Origin: an uncultured Flavobacteriaceae bacterium
GTDB taxonomy: Bacteria; Bacteroidota; Bacteroidia; Flavobacteriales; Flavobacteriaceae
DNA: 64,000 nucleotides
Assembly (NCBI GenBank): GCA_947501845.1
Contig: CANMXP010000007.1
Coordinates: forward strand, 1 to 64,000
Direction: 5' to 3'
Shown here one piece after another: positions 1 to 8,751 of the stretch (position 1 is the first letter of the stretch; each line of letters starts with the position of its first letter). The position numbers and the translations under genes were made by a program. The notes below the pieces were generated by a model, which worked only from the letters and a program-made list of their open reading frames with translations, did not search any database and was not told the origin of the DNA.

Positions 1-843
1 GTTTGATCCAAGACGTATCCTCAATTTTGTTTTCCTCGTTTAAATTAAGAAGCAGATAATTATTTTCCAATAATTGGACTGGACGCTCACCTGCCATTAT
101 AAAGCGCCAAGGCGTTTTATTTACAAAATTGTTAAGTTGTACCAAGCTATCCAATTCTGAAACCAGTACACCTGGATGACCTGGTTTTGACTTAAACTTC
201 ATTCGGGAATAATCTACTAAACCAGCCTCTCCTATAGCTGCATATAAAGAGTCTGATAGCTCTACCAATAAAGGCCTTTCTATTATGGTATCTATTTCTG
301 ACACTTTAATTTTTTCAATTTCACTTTGAGCCATTTTTGAAGCCCATACATTAGCATGTGACGGTAATGAAAACTCTGTTTTTTCTTTCTGTATTTTGCC
401 TTTATATTTCGGAAATTCATATCTAAATGCAACACCTTCATTGTATGCCCTAATCCTAAGGTTAAAATTGGCTCCATTGCCTTTTAAGACAATAAACGAC
501 TCTCGATATTTATCTGGATATTGATTCTTCTCTCCATAAACTGGTGCCCAGTTACTATCAACTTTTGTTGTTTTTACAAAATCTATTTGAATATTTTGTG
601 TTGTATCTATAGCTCCAATTCCTAAACCTGATAGGGCAATAATTTGTTTCCCTTATATTTTACACTGTAAGACGCCCCTAATTTCTCATCAACCTTAAAC
701 AATAAATTAAAGTATCCATCTGGGCTACTAACTTCTACACTTTTTTTCTTCTCTGAACAGGAAATAGTTATTATTAAAACTAGCATCAAAAAAATTAAAA
801 TGTGCAGGTTTTTATTTTCGAAATTCGAATAAATTTTATGCAT
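1..843 (-). pseudogene. GH97 family glycosidase (SusB-like), partial and frameshifted
   Basis: The reading frame runs leftward from an ATG at 843 and leaves the window at position 1. Residues 1-30 are a lipoprotein signal with the lipobox ITISC. The next part (SPDGYF, then SVKYKGNK) matches the start of glycoside hydrolase family 97, the SusB alpha-glucosidase family. This frame stops at 622-624. The family sequence continues in another frame, with SGLGIGAID, then NWAPVYGE, FRYEFP, EAGLVDYS and TPWRFIMAGE, open to the window edge. The shift lies near 636-646 at an AAACAAATTATT tract, so one base appears to be missing. It is either a real frameshift mutation or a sequencing error; the rest of the frame looks intact, which favours a recent event. 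The catalytic domain is outside the window. Family assignment rests on recognised motifs; substrate is not deducible. Confidence 0.8.
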
Positions 844-1101
844 TTTAGTAGTAAAAAATTAGTTATAATATAGATTTAGATTAGAAAATCTTTTATTATT
901 TTGATTAGCAACTTAATTCCAAATATAATATCTATAATTTTAGGACTGTGGATGCTGACATTTCCTTTTAGTGTACGGTTTGTTAAAAATTAACCAAGTA
1001 AAGTCGTAAAATAAATTACAGGCTAGCCAAATAGCATCATTATAAAATGCCATAATGTTTAATAATAAGTTGTTACTGCACAATAATATATAAATAAAAA
1101 A

Positions 1102-1136
1102 CACCTCTATCCAATGCTTTTTTTTGGATAGAGGTG
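1102..1136 (-). terminator. Intrinsic terminator, leftward
   Basis: A perfect 12-bp stem (CACCTCTATCCA at 1102-1113 with its complement at 1125-1136) encloses an 11-base loop. Read on the minus strand it is followed by six T residues (complement of 1096-1101). There is no T-run on the plus side, so it acts on leftward transcription, probably that coming from the AraC gene. Confidence 0.75.
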
Positions 1137-1144
1137 ACTAAACT

Positions 1145-1182
1145 AATAAATATGACTAACTCAAATAAATATGATTAACTCA
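1145..1182. repeat. Tandem 19-bp direct repeat, two copies
   Basis: The unit AATAAATATGACTAACTCA occurs at 1145-1163 and again at 1164-1182, with one C/T difference. The two copies abut exactly. It sits just right of the leftward terminator. Function unknown; it may be a replication-slippage product. Confidence 0.7.
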
Positions 1183-1780
1183 AAATTTATTTTGATTTTG
1201 CTATTAATTCATAATGATAAGTCAACACCTAATGATTGATAAAAAGGTTTAGATTGATACAAATTTATGTGATAATAGCATTACAAAGTTGAGAAATTTT
1301 CAGCGCTTTAATATCATCAAAATTGTTCTTAATGGTACCTTATTTTGTTCATTAACAGGTAAACCAGCTCAATAAAACAGGTTTTGTTCATTTTTAGTTA
1401 TTGATGGTAGCAAATCATGTTGTTAACCTCATCTCTATCCGATATGGATGACATATTTCATTTAACTACAGGAATGACTACTTTAATAATCTTTATCTAA
1501 CTAGTATTACACGGAAACAAAATTCTAATAAAAATGAATAATTATGAATATCGAAGAAAACAAAAATCACAAAGTTATTTTGTGAGGACTACCTACTTCT
1601 AGGCAACAAAGAAAACAAACAAAACGCTGTTGATCATACCTGTTCACCTAATGGTATAACTAAAGTCATTAAGAACTTTATTTAAAAACAAATTATATTC
1701 GTCTTTACTGATTACAAATTTATAATTTCATTTAAATGTATTTCTGATTTAAATCATTAGGTATAAGTATAAAGCATCTT

Positions 1781-2632
1781 TTAAATCCTTTGATACATTT
1801 GCCTATAAGCGTTAGGAGATATTTGTTTATACTTGTTAAATTGCCTGTGAAAAAATGATAAGTTATTGAATCCAGATTCGTAACCTATTTCCGATACAGA
1901 TAAATCAGTTTCAATAAGCAATTTACTAGCTATTGTGATCTTATATTCATTTAAATAATTAGAAAAAGTTTTATCAAATGTTTTTTTAAAAAACCTGCAA
2001 AAAGCTTCTTTGCTTATTGATAACATCTCAGATATCTCTTTAATTGAGTGCTGGTTATGAATATTATCTTTAATGTAGTTATTAATCACATTAACCCTGT
2101 AACTTTCTTTTGAAGAAAAATCTTTTTCGAATCCTGGCCCCGCAAGAAGCTTAATTTCTGCTTTGGTAGCCAAAACATTGAGAACCCTTAAAAAAGTAAT
2201 CAACTTTTCAAAAGGATCCAGCTCAATAAGTGAAATAAATAAGCGTTCTAATGCAACAGAAGTATTATAATCAAACGATATGCCTCGTAACGATTTATCT
2301 AACAAATACTGTATCGATATAAACTCTGGCCTAGTTAACCAACTTTCGAGAAGCGTTTCATCCCACTGAACAATTACACATTTCACATGATCATTTTTAG
2401 CACTAATAGTTTTCCATGAATGTGGTAAATTTTTACCAACCAAAACCAAATCACCTCGTTGAAAAGTATCCATTGAATCACCAACATACCTGATCCCCGT
2501 ACTACTAATCATATAGGTAAGCTCATATTGCGAATGAAAATGCCACAAAGGCTCAAAAGCTTCGCCTTCAAATACTTTAACCTTTAAGGAGCTATTGGGT
2601 GATGTCGTAATTTCTTTTAAATGAGCCTTCAA
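1781..2632 (-). CDS. AraC family transcriptional regulator with cupin sensor domain
   Basis: This 283-residue protein has an N-terminal cupin-like ligand-binding half (HFHSQYELTY near residue 31, then GDLVLVGKNLPHSWK near residue 80) and a C-terminal pair of AraC-type helix-turn-helix motifs (about residues 185-283, with SISKEAFCRFFKKTF and the signature ISEIGYESGFNNLSFFHRQF-like segment near the end). It belongs to the AraC/XylS class that senses small metabolites, often sugars. It is transcribed divergently from the sugar-oxidation operon starting at 2788, with 155 bases between them, so it is the likely local regulator of that operon. Whether it activates or represses, and its ligand, cannot be read from the sequence. 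Confidence 0.9.
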   Translation of the reverse strand: MKAHLKEITTSPNSSLKVKVFEGEAFEPLWHFHSQYELTYMISSTGIRYVGDSMDTFQRGDLVLVGKNLPHSWKTISAKNDHVKCVIVQWDETLLESWLTRPEFISIQYLLDKSLRGISFDYNTSVALERLFISLIELDPFEKLITFLRVLNVLATKAEIKLLAGPGFEKDFSSKESYRVNVINNYIKDNIHNQHSIKEISEMLSISKEAFCRFFKKTFDKTFSNYLNEYKITIASKLLIETDLSVSEIGYESGFNNLSFFHRQFNKYKQISPNAYRQMYQRI

Positions 2633-2787
2633 AACAAAGATTTCAGACCCTAAATATATTAAAACTCAACTATTATAGTATTAATCACAAGAGAAACATC
2701 AATATAGTATACAAAAAATGCAATATGCTGTACCGTTAAATTTAATATTTAAATGACCTTTGATAAAAGAAAAATTAAATATTTATT
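2633..2787. promoter_or_regulatory. Divergent control region between AraC gene and sugar operon
   Basis: The 155 bases between the two divergent starts must hold both promoters and the regulator's sites. GACCTTTG at 2755-2762 differs by one base from the Bacteroidota -7 element TAnnTTTG and lies 25 bases before the operon's first ATG. Upstream of it sits the AT-rich palindrome TTAAATTTAA. The assignment is positional; no operator is proven. Confidence 0.4.
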
Positions 2788-3870
2788 ATGAATGACTTAG
2801 ATATTAGAGATGTTAAACTTTTTAAAGCCTCCTCGGAGCTAAAAAAACCTATTTCAGATGCGACCCATACACTTACTGAAATATCTTTCATAATAATGAG
2901 GATTCGCCTAGAAAATGGTATAGTTGGTGAATCATATCTATTATCTTTTCAATATTCTCAAAATGCCATCATTGGTGCTCTAAAAGATGTTATTCCTCTT
3001 ATTAAAGGTTGTAAGGTTAATGAAATTGGTATAGTTTATCAAAAACTTGAAAATTTGTTTGAATATTTTGGTAATCAAGGTTTACTTAGGTGGTCACAAG
3101 CAGCAGTAAATATTGCAATGTGGGATGCATGGGGAAAAACTCTTGGTCAACCCATTCATAAAATACTGGGGGTTACTAAAAAAGAGGTAAACATTTATGG
3201 TAGTGGCGGTTGGATATCTTACACCATTGATGAATTAATAAATGAAGTTACAGATTATGCTGAGCGTGGTTTTAAAGCAGTTAAAATAAAAGTAGGTTCT
3301 CCAAAGGTATCGACTGATTTAGAACGGCTTAAAAAAGTTAGAGAAGCGGTTGGTAATAAAGTAAATATTATGATGGATGCCAATCAAGGAATGGACTTGC
3401 CTTCTGCAATTAAACTTGCAAATGGAGCGAAAGAACTAAACATTAATTGGTTTGAAGAACCTGTTAATCATCAAGATTTTCAGTCATATGAAATCTTAAA
3501 AAATCAAACAGGAATATCCTTAGCCATGGGTGAAAGAGAGTTTGACCTTTTACCATTAAGAGAACTTGTTACAAGAAACGCTCTTGATATTTGGCAGCCA
3601 GACATTCTTAGAATAGGAGGTGTAGAAACATGGAGAGAAAGCGCCGCATTAGCTCATAGCTTTCACTTACCTGTGTTACCTCACTATTATAAAGATTATG
3701 ATGTGCCATTATTGTGCACAATACCAAATGGTGTAGGTGCTGAATCTTTTGATTGGGTTGATCCTTTAATTGATAATCCAATGAAAATTGATAACGGTTT
3801 TGCTAAACCGCACAATTTACCTGGATGGGGATTCACTTTTATAGATGATTATTTAACTGAAATAAAGTAA
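2788..3870 (+). CDS. Enolase-superfamily sugar-acid dehydratase or cycloisomerase (mandelate racemase-like)
   Basis: This 360-residue protein shows the complete enolase-superfamily active site of the mandelate racemase group. The KxK base pair is K166/K168 (KIKVG), the metal ligands are D197 (DANQG), E223 (FEEP) and E249 (GERE), and the D272/H299 dyad lies in QPDILRIGG and LPHYY. Members dehydrate aldonic acids to 2-keto-3-deoxy acids, or open 3,6-anhydrogalactonates (cycloisomerases). It is the first gene of a tight operon with an SDR (1-base gap), an aldo/keto reductase, a medium-chain dehydrogenase and a FucP-type permease, so the substrate is probably an aldonate made inside the operon. 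It is shorter than L-fuconate dehydratases (about 430 residues) and closer in length to galactonate-type dehydratases and cycloisomerases. Family sure, substrate not. Confidence 0.85.
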   Translation: MNDLDIRDVKLFKASSELKKPISDATHTLTEISFIIMRIRLENGIVGESYLLSFQYSQNAIIGALKDVIPLIKGCKVNEIGIVYQKLENLFEYFGNQGLLRWSQAAVNIAMWDAWGKTLGQPIHKILGVTKKEVNIYGSGGWISYTIDELINEVTDYAERGFKAVKIKVGSPKVSTDLERLKKVREAVGNKVNIMMDANQGMDLPSAIKLANGAKELNINWFEEPVNHQDFQSYEILKNQTGISLAMGEREFDLLPLRELVTRNALDIWQPDILRIGGVETWRESAALAHSFHLPVLPHYYKDYDVPLLCTIPNGVGAESFDWVDPLIDNPMKIDNGFAKPHNLPGWGFTFIDDYLTEIK

Positions 3871-3871
3871 T

Positions 3872-4633
3872 ATGAGTTTACAAGTTTTTTCATTAGAAAA
3901 TAAAATTGCACTCGTTACTGGTGGCGGTACAGGAATTGGATTAGGTATTGCAAAGGCATATATTGAAGCAGGTGCAAAAGTAGTTATAACTGGTCGTAGA
4001 GAACAGGTTTTAAAAGACGCAGTAACTGAATTGGGAGAACATGCTAGCTATCGGGTAAATGATATTACCAATAAAAAAGGGATTCCTACTTTGGTGAAAG
4101 ATATTGAAACAACCATTGGTCCTATAGAAATTTTGGTAAACAATGCTGGAATACACCATAAGGCAATGGCGCAAGATACTACTGATGAAGATTTTGAAAG
4201 AATACTGCAAACTAATGTAATGAGTGTTTTTACTCTTACACGTGAATGCGCCAAGTATATGCTAGAGCGAAAACGAGGTTCTATAATTATGATAGGTTCA
4301 ATGGCTGGTTTATTCGGTATTGGTAAGGTTATTGCTTACGGAACCTCAAAAACGGCACTTACAGGTCTAGTAAATGCATTAGTAACGGAATACTCAAAAG
4401 ATAATGTTCGTGTAAATGCAATAGCACCAGGCTGGATAGAATCTAATATGTTCTTGAATGCTATAAATAACGATGAAAAAAGAAAGCAGCAAATTACAAA
4501 TCGGATTGCAATGGACCATTTTGGACAAACAAGCGATATTGGTAATGCTGCTGTTTTTTTAAGTTCAGAAGCTGCTAAATATATTACAGGAGTTGTATTG
4601 CCTGTTGATGGGGGAGCAACTGTAAATTTTTAA
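3872..4633 (+). CDS. Short-chain dehydrogenase/reductase (gluconate 5-dehydrogenase-like)
   Basis: A classical 253-residue SDR: nucleotide-binding TGGGTGIG at residues 16-23, NNAG at 90-93, catalytic S143, Y156 and K160 (YGTSK), and a C-terminal GVVLPVDGG motif. It begins one base after the enolase-family gene and ends one base before the aldo/keto reductase, so the genes are co-transcribed and probably translationally coupled. In oxidative sugar routes such SDRs oxidise 2-keto-3-deoxy acids (as in the L-fucose and L-rhamnose pathways) or interconvert keto-aldonates. The role here is inferred from context; cofactor choice cannot be settled by eye. Confidence 0.88.
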   Translation: MSLQVFSLENKIALVTGGGTGIGLGIAKAYIEAGAKVVITGRREQVLKDAVTELGEHASYRVNDITNKKGIPTLVKDIETTIGPIEILVNNAGIHHKAMAQDTTDEDFERILQTNVMSVFTLTRECAKYMLERKRGSIIMIGSMAGLFGIGKVIAYGTSKTALTGLVNALVTEYSKDNVRVNAIAPGWIESNMFLNAINNDEKRKQQITNRIAMDHFGQTSDIGNAAVFLSSEAAKYITGVVLPVDGGATVNF

Positions 4634-4634
4634 T

Positions 4635-5573
4635 ATGATAACAAAACCAACATTTATAGAAGACTATTCTAAAAGTTTAGTTTTTAATAACCAAAGTCGT
4701 TTAGTATATGGTACTTCGGCACTTGGTGGTGTTTGGGGATCAGTAGATGAAGGTGAATCTATAGATGCATTATTATACGCTTTTGAAAACGGAATTTCTG
4801 TTTTAGATACCGCTCCGTCCTATGCCAATTCCGAATTATACGTAGGTAAGGCATTAAGACAATGGAAGGGAGAAAGACCATTTGTTAGTACTAAAATAGG
4901 CCGTTTGCGTGGTTATGATGCTTTTGATGTTAAGCTTGACTATTCCCCAGAAGCGATGAGCAGAAGTTTATCCAATAGTTTAGAAACTTTAGGATTGGAG
5001 TATATAGATTTATTATTTCTACACGAACCACAACTGGTTCCTTTAGAAAAAATTGATGAAATTCTAGATACACTCAAAAGTTTTAAATCTGAAGGGCTAG
5101 TGAGAAAATTAGGCGTAGGTGGAAATCCTTCTGATGAATTTAAGCCATTTATAACAAAGGAAAATTTTGATGTCGTATCTGGTTTTCTTCGGATGGATGC
5201 TTGTAATCTAAGTGCCTATAATGGCGAAATCCAACAATATAAAAAAGAAGATATAGCGTATTACGCAGCATCAGCATTGCACTTTTCTTTATTAGGAAAT
5301 CGATTCCAACAATACAAAAAAGAAGGTATTGACGGCGAGTGGATAACGCAAATCGATTTAGACAATGCTATAAAAGTAAAAACAATTGCAGATAGGATAA
5401 ATATACCCTTGGCTACATTGGCGCAGCGTTATTTATTTTCAATAAATGAAGCAGACAGAGTGGTAATGGGAGCAAGAAATTTAGAGCAAATACAATCTAC
5501 AATCAAGGATTGGAAATTAGGAAAATTACCAGAAGATATTTTTAATGAAATTACAGAAATAATCATAAAATGA
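4635..5573 (+). CDS. Aldo/keto reductase, aldose 1-dehydrogenase-like
   Basis: This 312-residue protein has the aldo/keto reductase tetrad: D58 and Y63 in DTAPSY, K87 in STKIG, and H130 in LLFLHEP. The closest recognisable relatives are the D-threo-aldose / L-galactose / L-fucose 1-dehydrogenases, which oxidise a free aldose to its lactone. In this operon it is a good candidate for the first oxidation step after uptake by the FucP-type permease. The stop codon overlaps the start of the next gene by 4 bases, showing tight coupling. No lactonase is encoded here, so lactone opening must be spontaneous or encoded elsewhere. Confidence 0.85.
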   Translation: MITKPTFIEDYSKSLVFNNQSRLVYGTSALGGVWGSVDEGESIDALLYAFENGISVLDTAPSYANSELYVGKALRQWKGERPFVSTKIGRLRGYDAFDVKLDYSPEAMSRSLSNSLETLGLEYIDLLFLHEPQLVPLEKIDEILDTLKSFKSEGLVRKLGVGGNPSDEFKPFITKENFDVVSGFLRMDACNLSAYNGEIQQYKKEDIAYYAASALHFSLLGNRFQQYKKEGIDGEWITQIDLDNAIKVKTIADRINIPLATLAQRYLFSINEADRVVMGARNLEQIQSTIKDWKLGKLPEDIFNEITEIIIK

Positions 5574-6589
5574 AAGTAATTAGACTTAATGAACCAGGGA
5601 AATGGGAATCATTTCAAGTTTCTGAATTTGATGAAACTCTTTTAAAGGGAGAAGCATTAGTTAAGGTGAAAAAGATAGGGGTTTGTGGTACAGATTTACA
5701 CGCATTCAAAGGCAGTCAACCCTTTTTTAATTACCCTAGAATTTTAGGCCATGAATTGGCAGTAGAAGTAATTGCTGTAGCAAATGATATCGAAACAATA
5801 AAGGTTGGAGACCAATGTGCTGTCGAACCTTATTATAACGAAGGTGTAAATCAAGCGGTTCGAAATGGTAAACCAAATTGCGGTGATAATCTAAGAGTTT
5901 TGGGTGTACATGTAGATGGCGGTATGCAGGAATATTTTAAATATCCAGCAAAGTTTCTTCATCCATCCAATACACTATCTGAAGACCAATTAGCAATGAT
6001 AGAACCTTTAGCAATAGGTTGTCATGCAGTAGATAGAGCTCAAATATCTTATAACGATGTTGTTTTGGTAATTGGAGCTGGCCCTATTGGCTTAGGAACA
6101 ATTCAGTTTGCTCAATTAACAGGAGCAAGAGTTATTGCCATGGATATAGACGATGACAAATTAGAAAAATGTAAAGAGATTACTAATATAAGTGATACTA
6201 TTAATGCACTTGAAGATGTAGAATCATCATTAACCAAATTATTGGATGGAGATTTACCCACAATAGTGTTTGATGCAACAGGAAGTGAAAAATCTATGCT
6301 GAATACCTTCAAATATGCAGCAGCTGGTGGCACTATAGTTTTTATAGGTTTATTTTTAGGTGATATAGTCTTTAACGACCCTTATTTTCATAAAAAAGAA
6401 TTAACCTTAAAAGCAAGCAGAGCAGCCTTAAGTTCAGATTTCAGTCGTATAATTAGATTAATAGAAGCTGGTAAAATTGATCCAACACCTTTTATTACGC
6501 ATAGAATAAAGTTTGATGACGTTCCTACCGAATTTGAAAAACTATTCACGTACAAAGGCGATTTAATCAAAGCAGTAATTGAGTTATAA
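5570..6589 (+). CDS. Medium-chain (zinc-type) alcohol dehydrogenase
   Basis: A 339-residue member of the sorbitol/threonine dehydrogenase type. The catalytic zinc site is present (C39 in GVCGTDLH, H61-E62 in GHE, E145 in IEPLAIG), followed by a Rossmann motif GAGPIG at 169-174. The lobe that normally holds four structural-zinc cysteines (about residues 85-110) keeps only C104, so the structural zinc is probably absent. Relatives act on sugar alcohols and aldonates, for example L-galactonate 5-dehydrogenase. It overlaps the preceding aldo/keto reductase by 4 bases and is followed by the permease after 35 bases. Its exact step in the pathway is not clear; it may reduce or oxidise a keto-sugar acid. 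Confidence 0.85.
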   Translation: MKVIRLNEPGKWESFQVSEFDETLLKGEALVKVKKIGVCGTDLHAFKGSQPFFNYPRILGHELAVEVIAVANDIETIKVGDQCAVEPYYNEGVNQAVRNGKPNCGDNLRVLGVHVDGGMQEYFKYPAKFLHPSNTLSEDQLAMIEPLAIGCHAVDRAQISYNDVVLVIGAGPIGLGTIQFAQLTGARVIAMDIDDDKLEKCKEITNISDTINALEDVESSLTKLLDGDLPTIVFDATGSEKSMLNTFKYAAAGGTIVFIGLFLGDIVFNDPYFHKKELTLKASRAALSSDFSRIIRLIEAGKIDPTPFITHRIKFDDVPTEFEKLFTYKGDLIKAVIEL

Positions 6590-6624
6590 CGATATAAATA
6601 ATAAATCACAAGAAAAATCTAAAT

Positions 6625-7911
6625 ATGTCTACATCAAAAAGTATAACATCTTCAAAATACCTTGTTCCGTTAATCATCATAATGTCGTTGATGTTTTTCT
6701 GGAATTTGAGTAGAAATATCAACGATGTTCTTATTCCTCATTTGAAACGCGCATGTGAATTAACTGATTTTCAGTCCTCTTTAGTGCAATCTGCTTTTTT
6801 CGGAGCCTATTTTATTGTAGCCCTTCCAGCTGGATGGTACATTCAGAAAAAAGGATATCGTACAGGTATTATTACTGGTTTGGTAGTGGCAGCAGTAGGA
6901 GCATTTTTATTTTTTCCAGCAGCCGAAACCAGAATTTATTCCTTCTTTCTAGCAGCATTGTTTATTATGGCCGCCGGTTTCGCTATTTTAGAAGTAACCG
7001 CATCTCCATATGTTACAAAATTAGGACACCCTGATGGGGCTTCAAGTAGACTAAGTCTTTCTGCAGCAATAGGTTCTTTAGGTGCAACCATTGCGCCATT
7101 TCTTGCTGCGAAGCTTTTGCTACATGAAGTAGACATTGAACAAACCACCATAGATGCTTTTTCGAATATAGAGTTACAGAATTTTCTATCTGGAGAAGCA
7201 GACTTGGTAAAAGCACCATACTTAATATTAGGAGGCATTCTTGCCATGATAGCTATTGTGGTACTTTTTGTCAACTTGCCCGAAATTAAGGACGGGGATG
7301 GAGATTCCTCAGAGAAAAAACCATTAAAAGATATTTTAAAATTTAAGCACACCCTTTATGGTGTAGGTGCAGAGTTCTTTTATGTAGGTGCCGAAGTTGG
7401 TATTGTGAGTTTCATTATTAGATATGCAAAATGGTTAGATATTCCTGATTTAACCGAACAAAATTCTGCGATTTTTATTACCATTTTTATGGCTTTAGTA
7501 TTAGTCGGTCGATTGGCTGGTGTTTATATTTTAAATAAATTTAAACCAGCACGAGTTTTAGCTTTTTGTAGTATTGGTGCTTTTGTAATGGTGTCAATTG
7601 CAATGTCTACAAACGGTTATTTTTCTCTAGGGTGCTTGGCTTCTGTAGGCTTATTTACCTCTATCGTTTATCCAATTATTTTTAGTTTGAGTATGAAAGA
7701 TTTAGGAGGCTATACAAAAACAGGCTCGTCTGTATTTTTATTGGGTATTGTTGGCGGCGCTATTGTTCCTCCATTAATGGGCTATATTTCAGACACCTAT
7801 ACCATACGAATTTCATTCATAATCCCATTGATTTGTTATGTGTATTTATTGTTTTTTGCTATTAAAGGACATAAAGTAAACATTCAAGAAATACCTAAAG
7901 TTTCAAACTAG
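6625..7911 (+). CDS. FucP-type sugar/H+ symporter (MFS)
   Basis: This 428-residue integral membrane protein has about 12 hydrophobic segments and is close to the E. coli L-fucose/H+ symporter FucP. The conserved NDVLIPHLK with D34 and ILEVTASPY with E123 correspond to the two acidic residues essential for fucose/proton symport in E. coli FucP. The segment SSLVQSAFFGAYF is also typical. It ends the sugar operon and would import the substrate across the inner membrane. FucP-family members in Bacteroidota also carry glucose, galactose, N-acetylglucosamine and others, so fucose is only one option. No terminator was evident directly behind it. Confidence 0.88.
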   Translation: MSTSKSITSSKYLVPLIIIMSLMFFWNLSRNINDVLIPHLKRACELTDFQSSLVQSAFFGAYFIVALPAGWYIQKKGYRTGIITGLVVAAVGAFLFFPAAETRIYSFFLAALFIMAAGFAILEVTASPYVTKLGHPDGASSRLSLSAAIGSLGATIAPFLAAKLLLHEVDIEQTTIDAFSNIELQNFLSGEADLVKAPYLILGGILAMIAIVVLFVNLPEIKDGDGDSSEKKPLKDILKFKHTLYGVGAEFFYVGAEVGIVSFIIRYAKWLDIPDLTEQNSAIFITIFMALVLVGRLAGVYILNKFKPARVLAFCSIGAFVMVSIAMSTNGYFSLGCLASVGLFTSIVYPIIFSLSMKDLGGYTKTGSSVFLLGIVGGAIVPPLMGYISDTYTIRISFIIPLICYVYLLFFAIKGHKVNIQEIPKVSN

Positions 7912-8271
7912 GTTTTATCGAATATTCAGAACATCAATTTAGACGCTTATCTTTTTTTGGAAATAGATTCTGAAAAGCATTATAGTCCTTTTCAACAAGC
8001 AATGCGGCAAGGTTGCGCACTAACTTTATTTCCATTCTACTAGAGTCTAAGCCTATATTATACATATCAATTAGTTACACGTTTAATTTATTTACTAAAT
8101 CGGATGAGACCCTATCTTCGTTTTTTGTGTTTGTGGGTTTTAGATCCTCACTATTGTTGGGTTTTGTTTTGCTATATGATTGTTTTTACAATTTTTTATT
8201 TACTAATTACGAATATAATAGTTAAAGTTTTATTTAGTTTAAATAATGCCAAGGCACCCGAGGATATTATT
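7912..8271. other. Intergenic stretch with probable mobile-element debris
   Basis: The 360 bases between the permease and the integrase fragment hold no intact known gene. On the minus strand a 33-codon frame at 7934-8035 begins MEIKLVRNLAALLVEKDY and ends in a basic tail. I do not recognise it, and it has no clear ribosome site; it could be the tail of a decayed gene of the former element. Two weak plus-strand frames here look hydrophobic by composition only and are not credible genes. Confidence 0.4.
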
Positions 8272-8526
8272 TTATCTTCTTCTATAAACTGTTGTTTGTG
8301 TGTCATACACTTGGTCTAAATAGGCGTTCAGAGCTCTTATTTTTTCTGAATTTTCCCTACCCTTGTTTTTGGTGGAATCCCATTGTGTGGAATTTGCACA
8401 CCTTTTTAAACTGATTTCGGCTCTTTTACCGTTAACATTTATGCGTGCATAAGCATTAAGCTCTTCGAAGTTGCTTCTTGATTTTCTTGTAAAAAAAGTA
8501 ATAAAAAAGGTGCTTAATATCTTCAT
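8272..8526 (-). pseudogene. Tyrosine recombinase (phage-type integrase), N-terminal remnant
   Basis: The 84-residue frame matches the N-terminal arm-type DNA-binding domain of Bacteroidota tyrosine integrases: a Phe-rich start, then AYARINVNGKRAEISLKR, then a Trp-containing segment and ALNAYLDQVYD. Intact proteins of this family have about 400 residues; the core-binding and catalytic domains (R-H-R-Y) are missing, and the frame stops just after the arm domain. It lies 225 bases from the 3' end of the tRNA-Pro and reads away from it, the usual position of an integrase inside an element inserted at a tRNA 3' end. It is therefore read as the scar of a lost genomic island. Confidence 0.7.
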
Positions 8527-8751
8527 TTTAAGTGACTTTTATTAAACAATAATTTGTAAAATCGAAAGTCAAATCATGCCTCAAAGCTCCATAAAGTTAG
8601 CACAATTTTAGTGAAACATTGCACACCTAATTGCACACCTTTTATATGGTTTTAATTGGTTTCATTTGGCATCAAAAAAAATGAACAAAAACAAAAAACA
8701 CTGATAATCATACAATTAACAGTGTTTTGCTTTGACCTATTACTAGGCTTG

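Larger units (their letters stand above)
844..1780. other. Long intergenic stretch without a recognisable gene
   Basis: About 940 bases between the GH97 gene and the AraC gene hold no reading frame I recognise. The sequence is very AT-rich and full of stops on both strands. It contains a tandem 19-bp repeat (1145-1182) and a strong leftward hairpin terminator (1102-1136). The terminator lies roughly 640 bases past the end of the AraC gene, so either the AraC transcript has a long tail or a former gene in between has decayed. No RNA family could be recognised by eye. Confidence 0.5.

Noticed and set aside
4010-4254. Minus-strand frames inside the SDR gene
   Set aside because: Shadows of the real SDR gene; no conserved residues and no start context.
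8013-8319. Two short hydrophobic plus-strand frames right of the permease
   Set aside because: Low-complexity Phe/Leu/Ile composition from AT-rich DNA, no ribosome site, no recognisable motif; they overlap each other and the integrase remnant.
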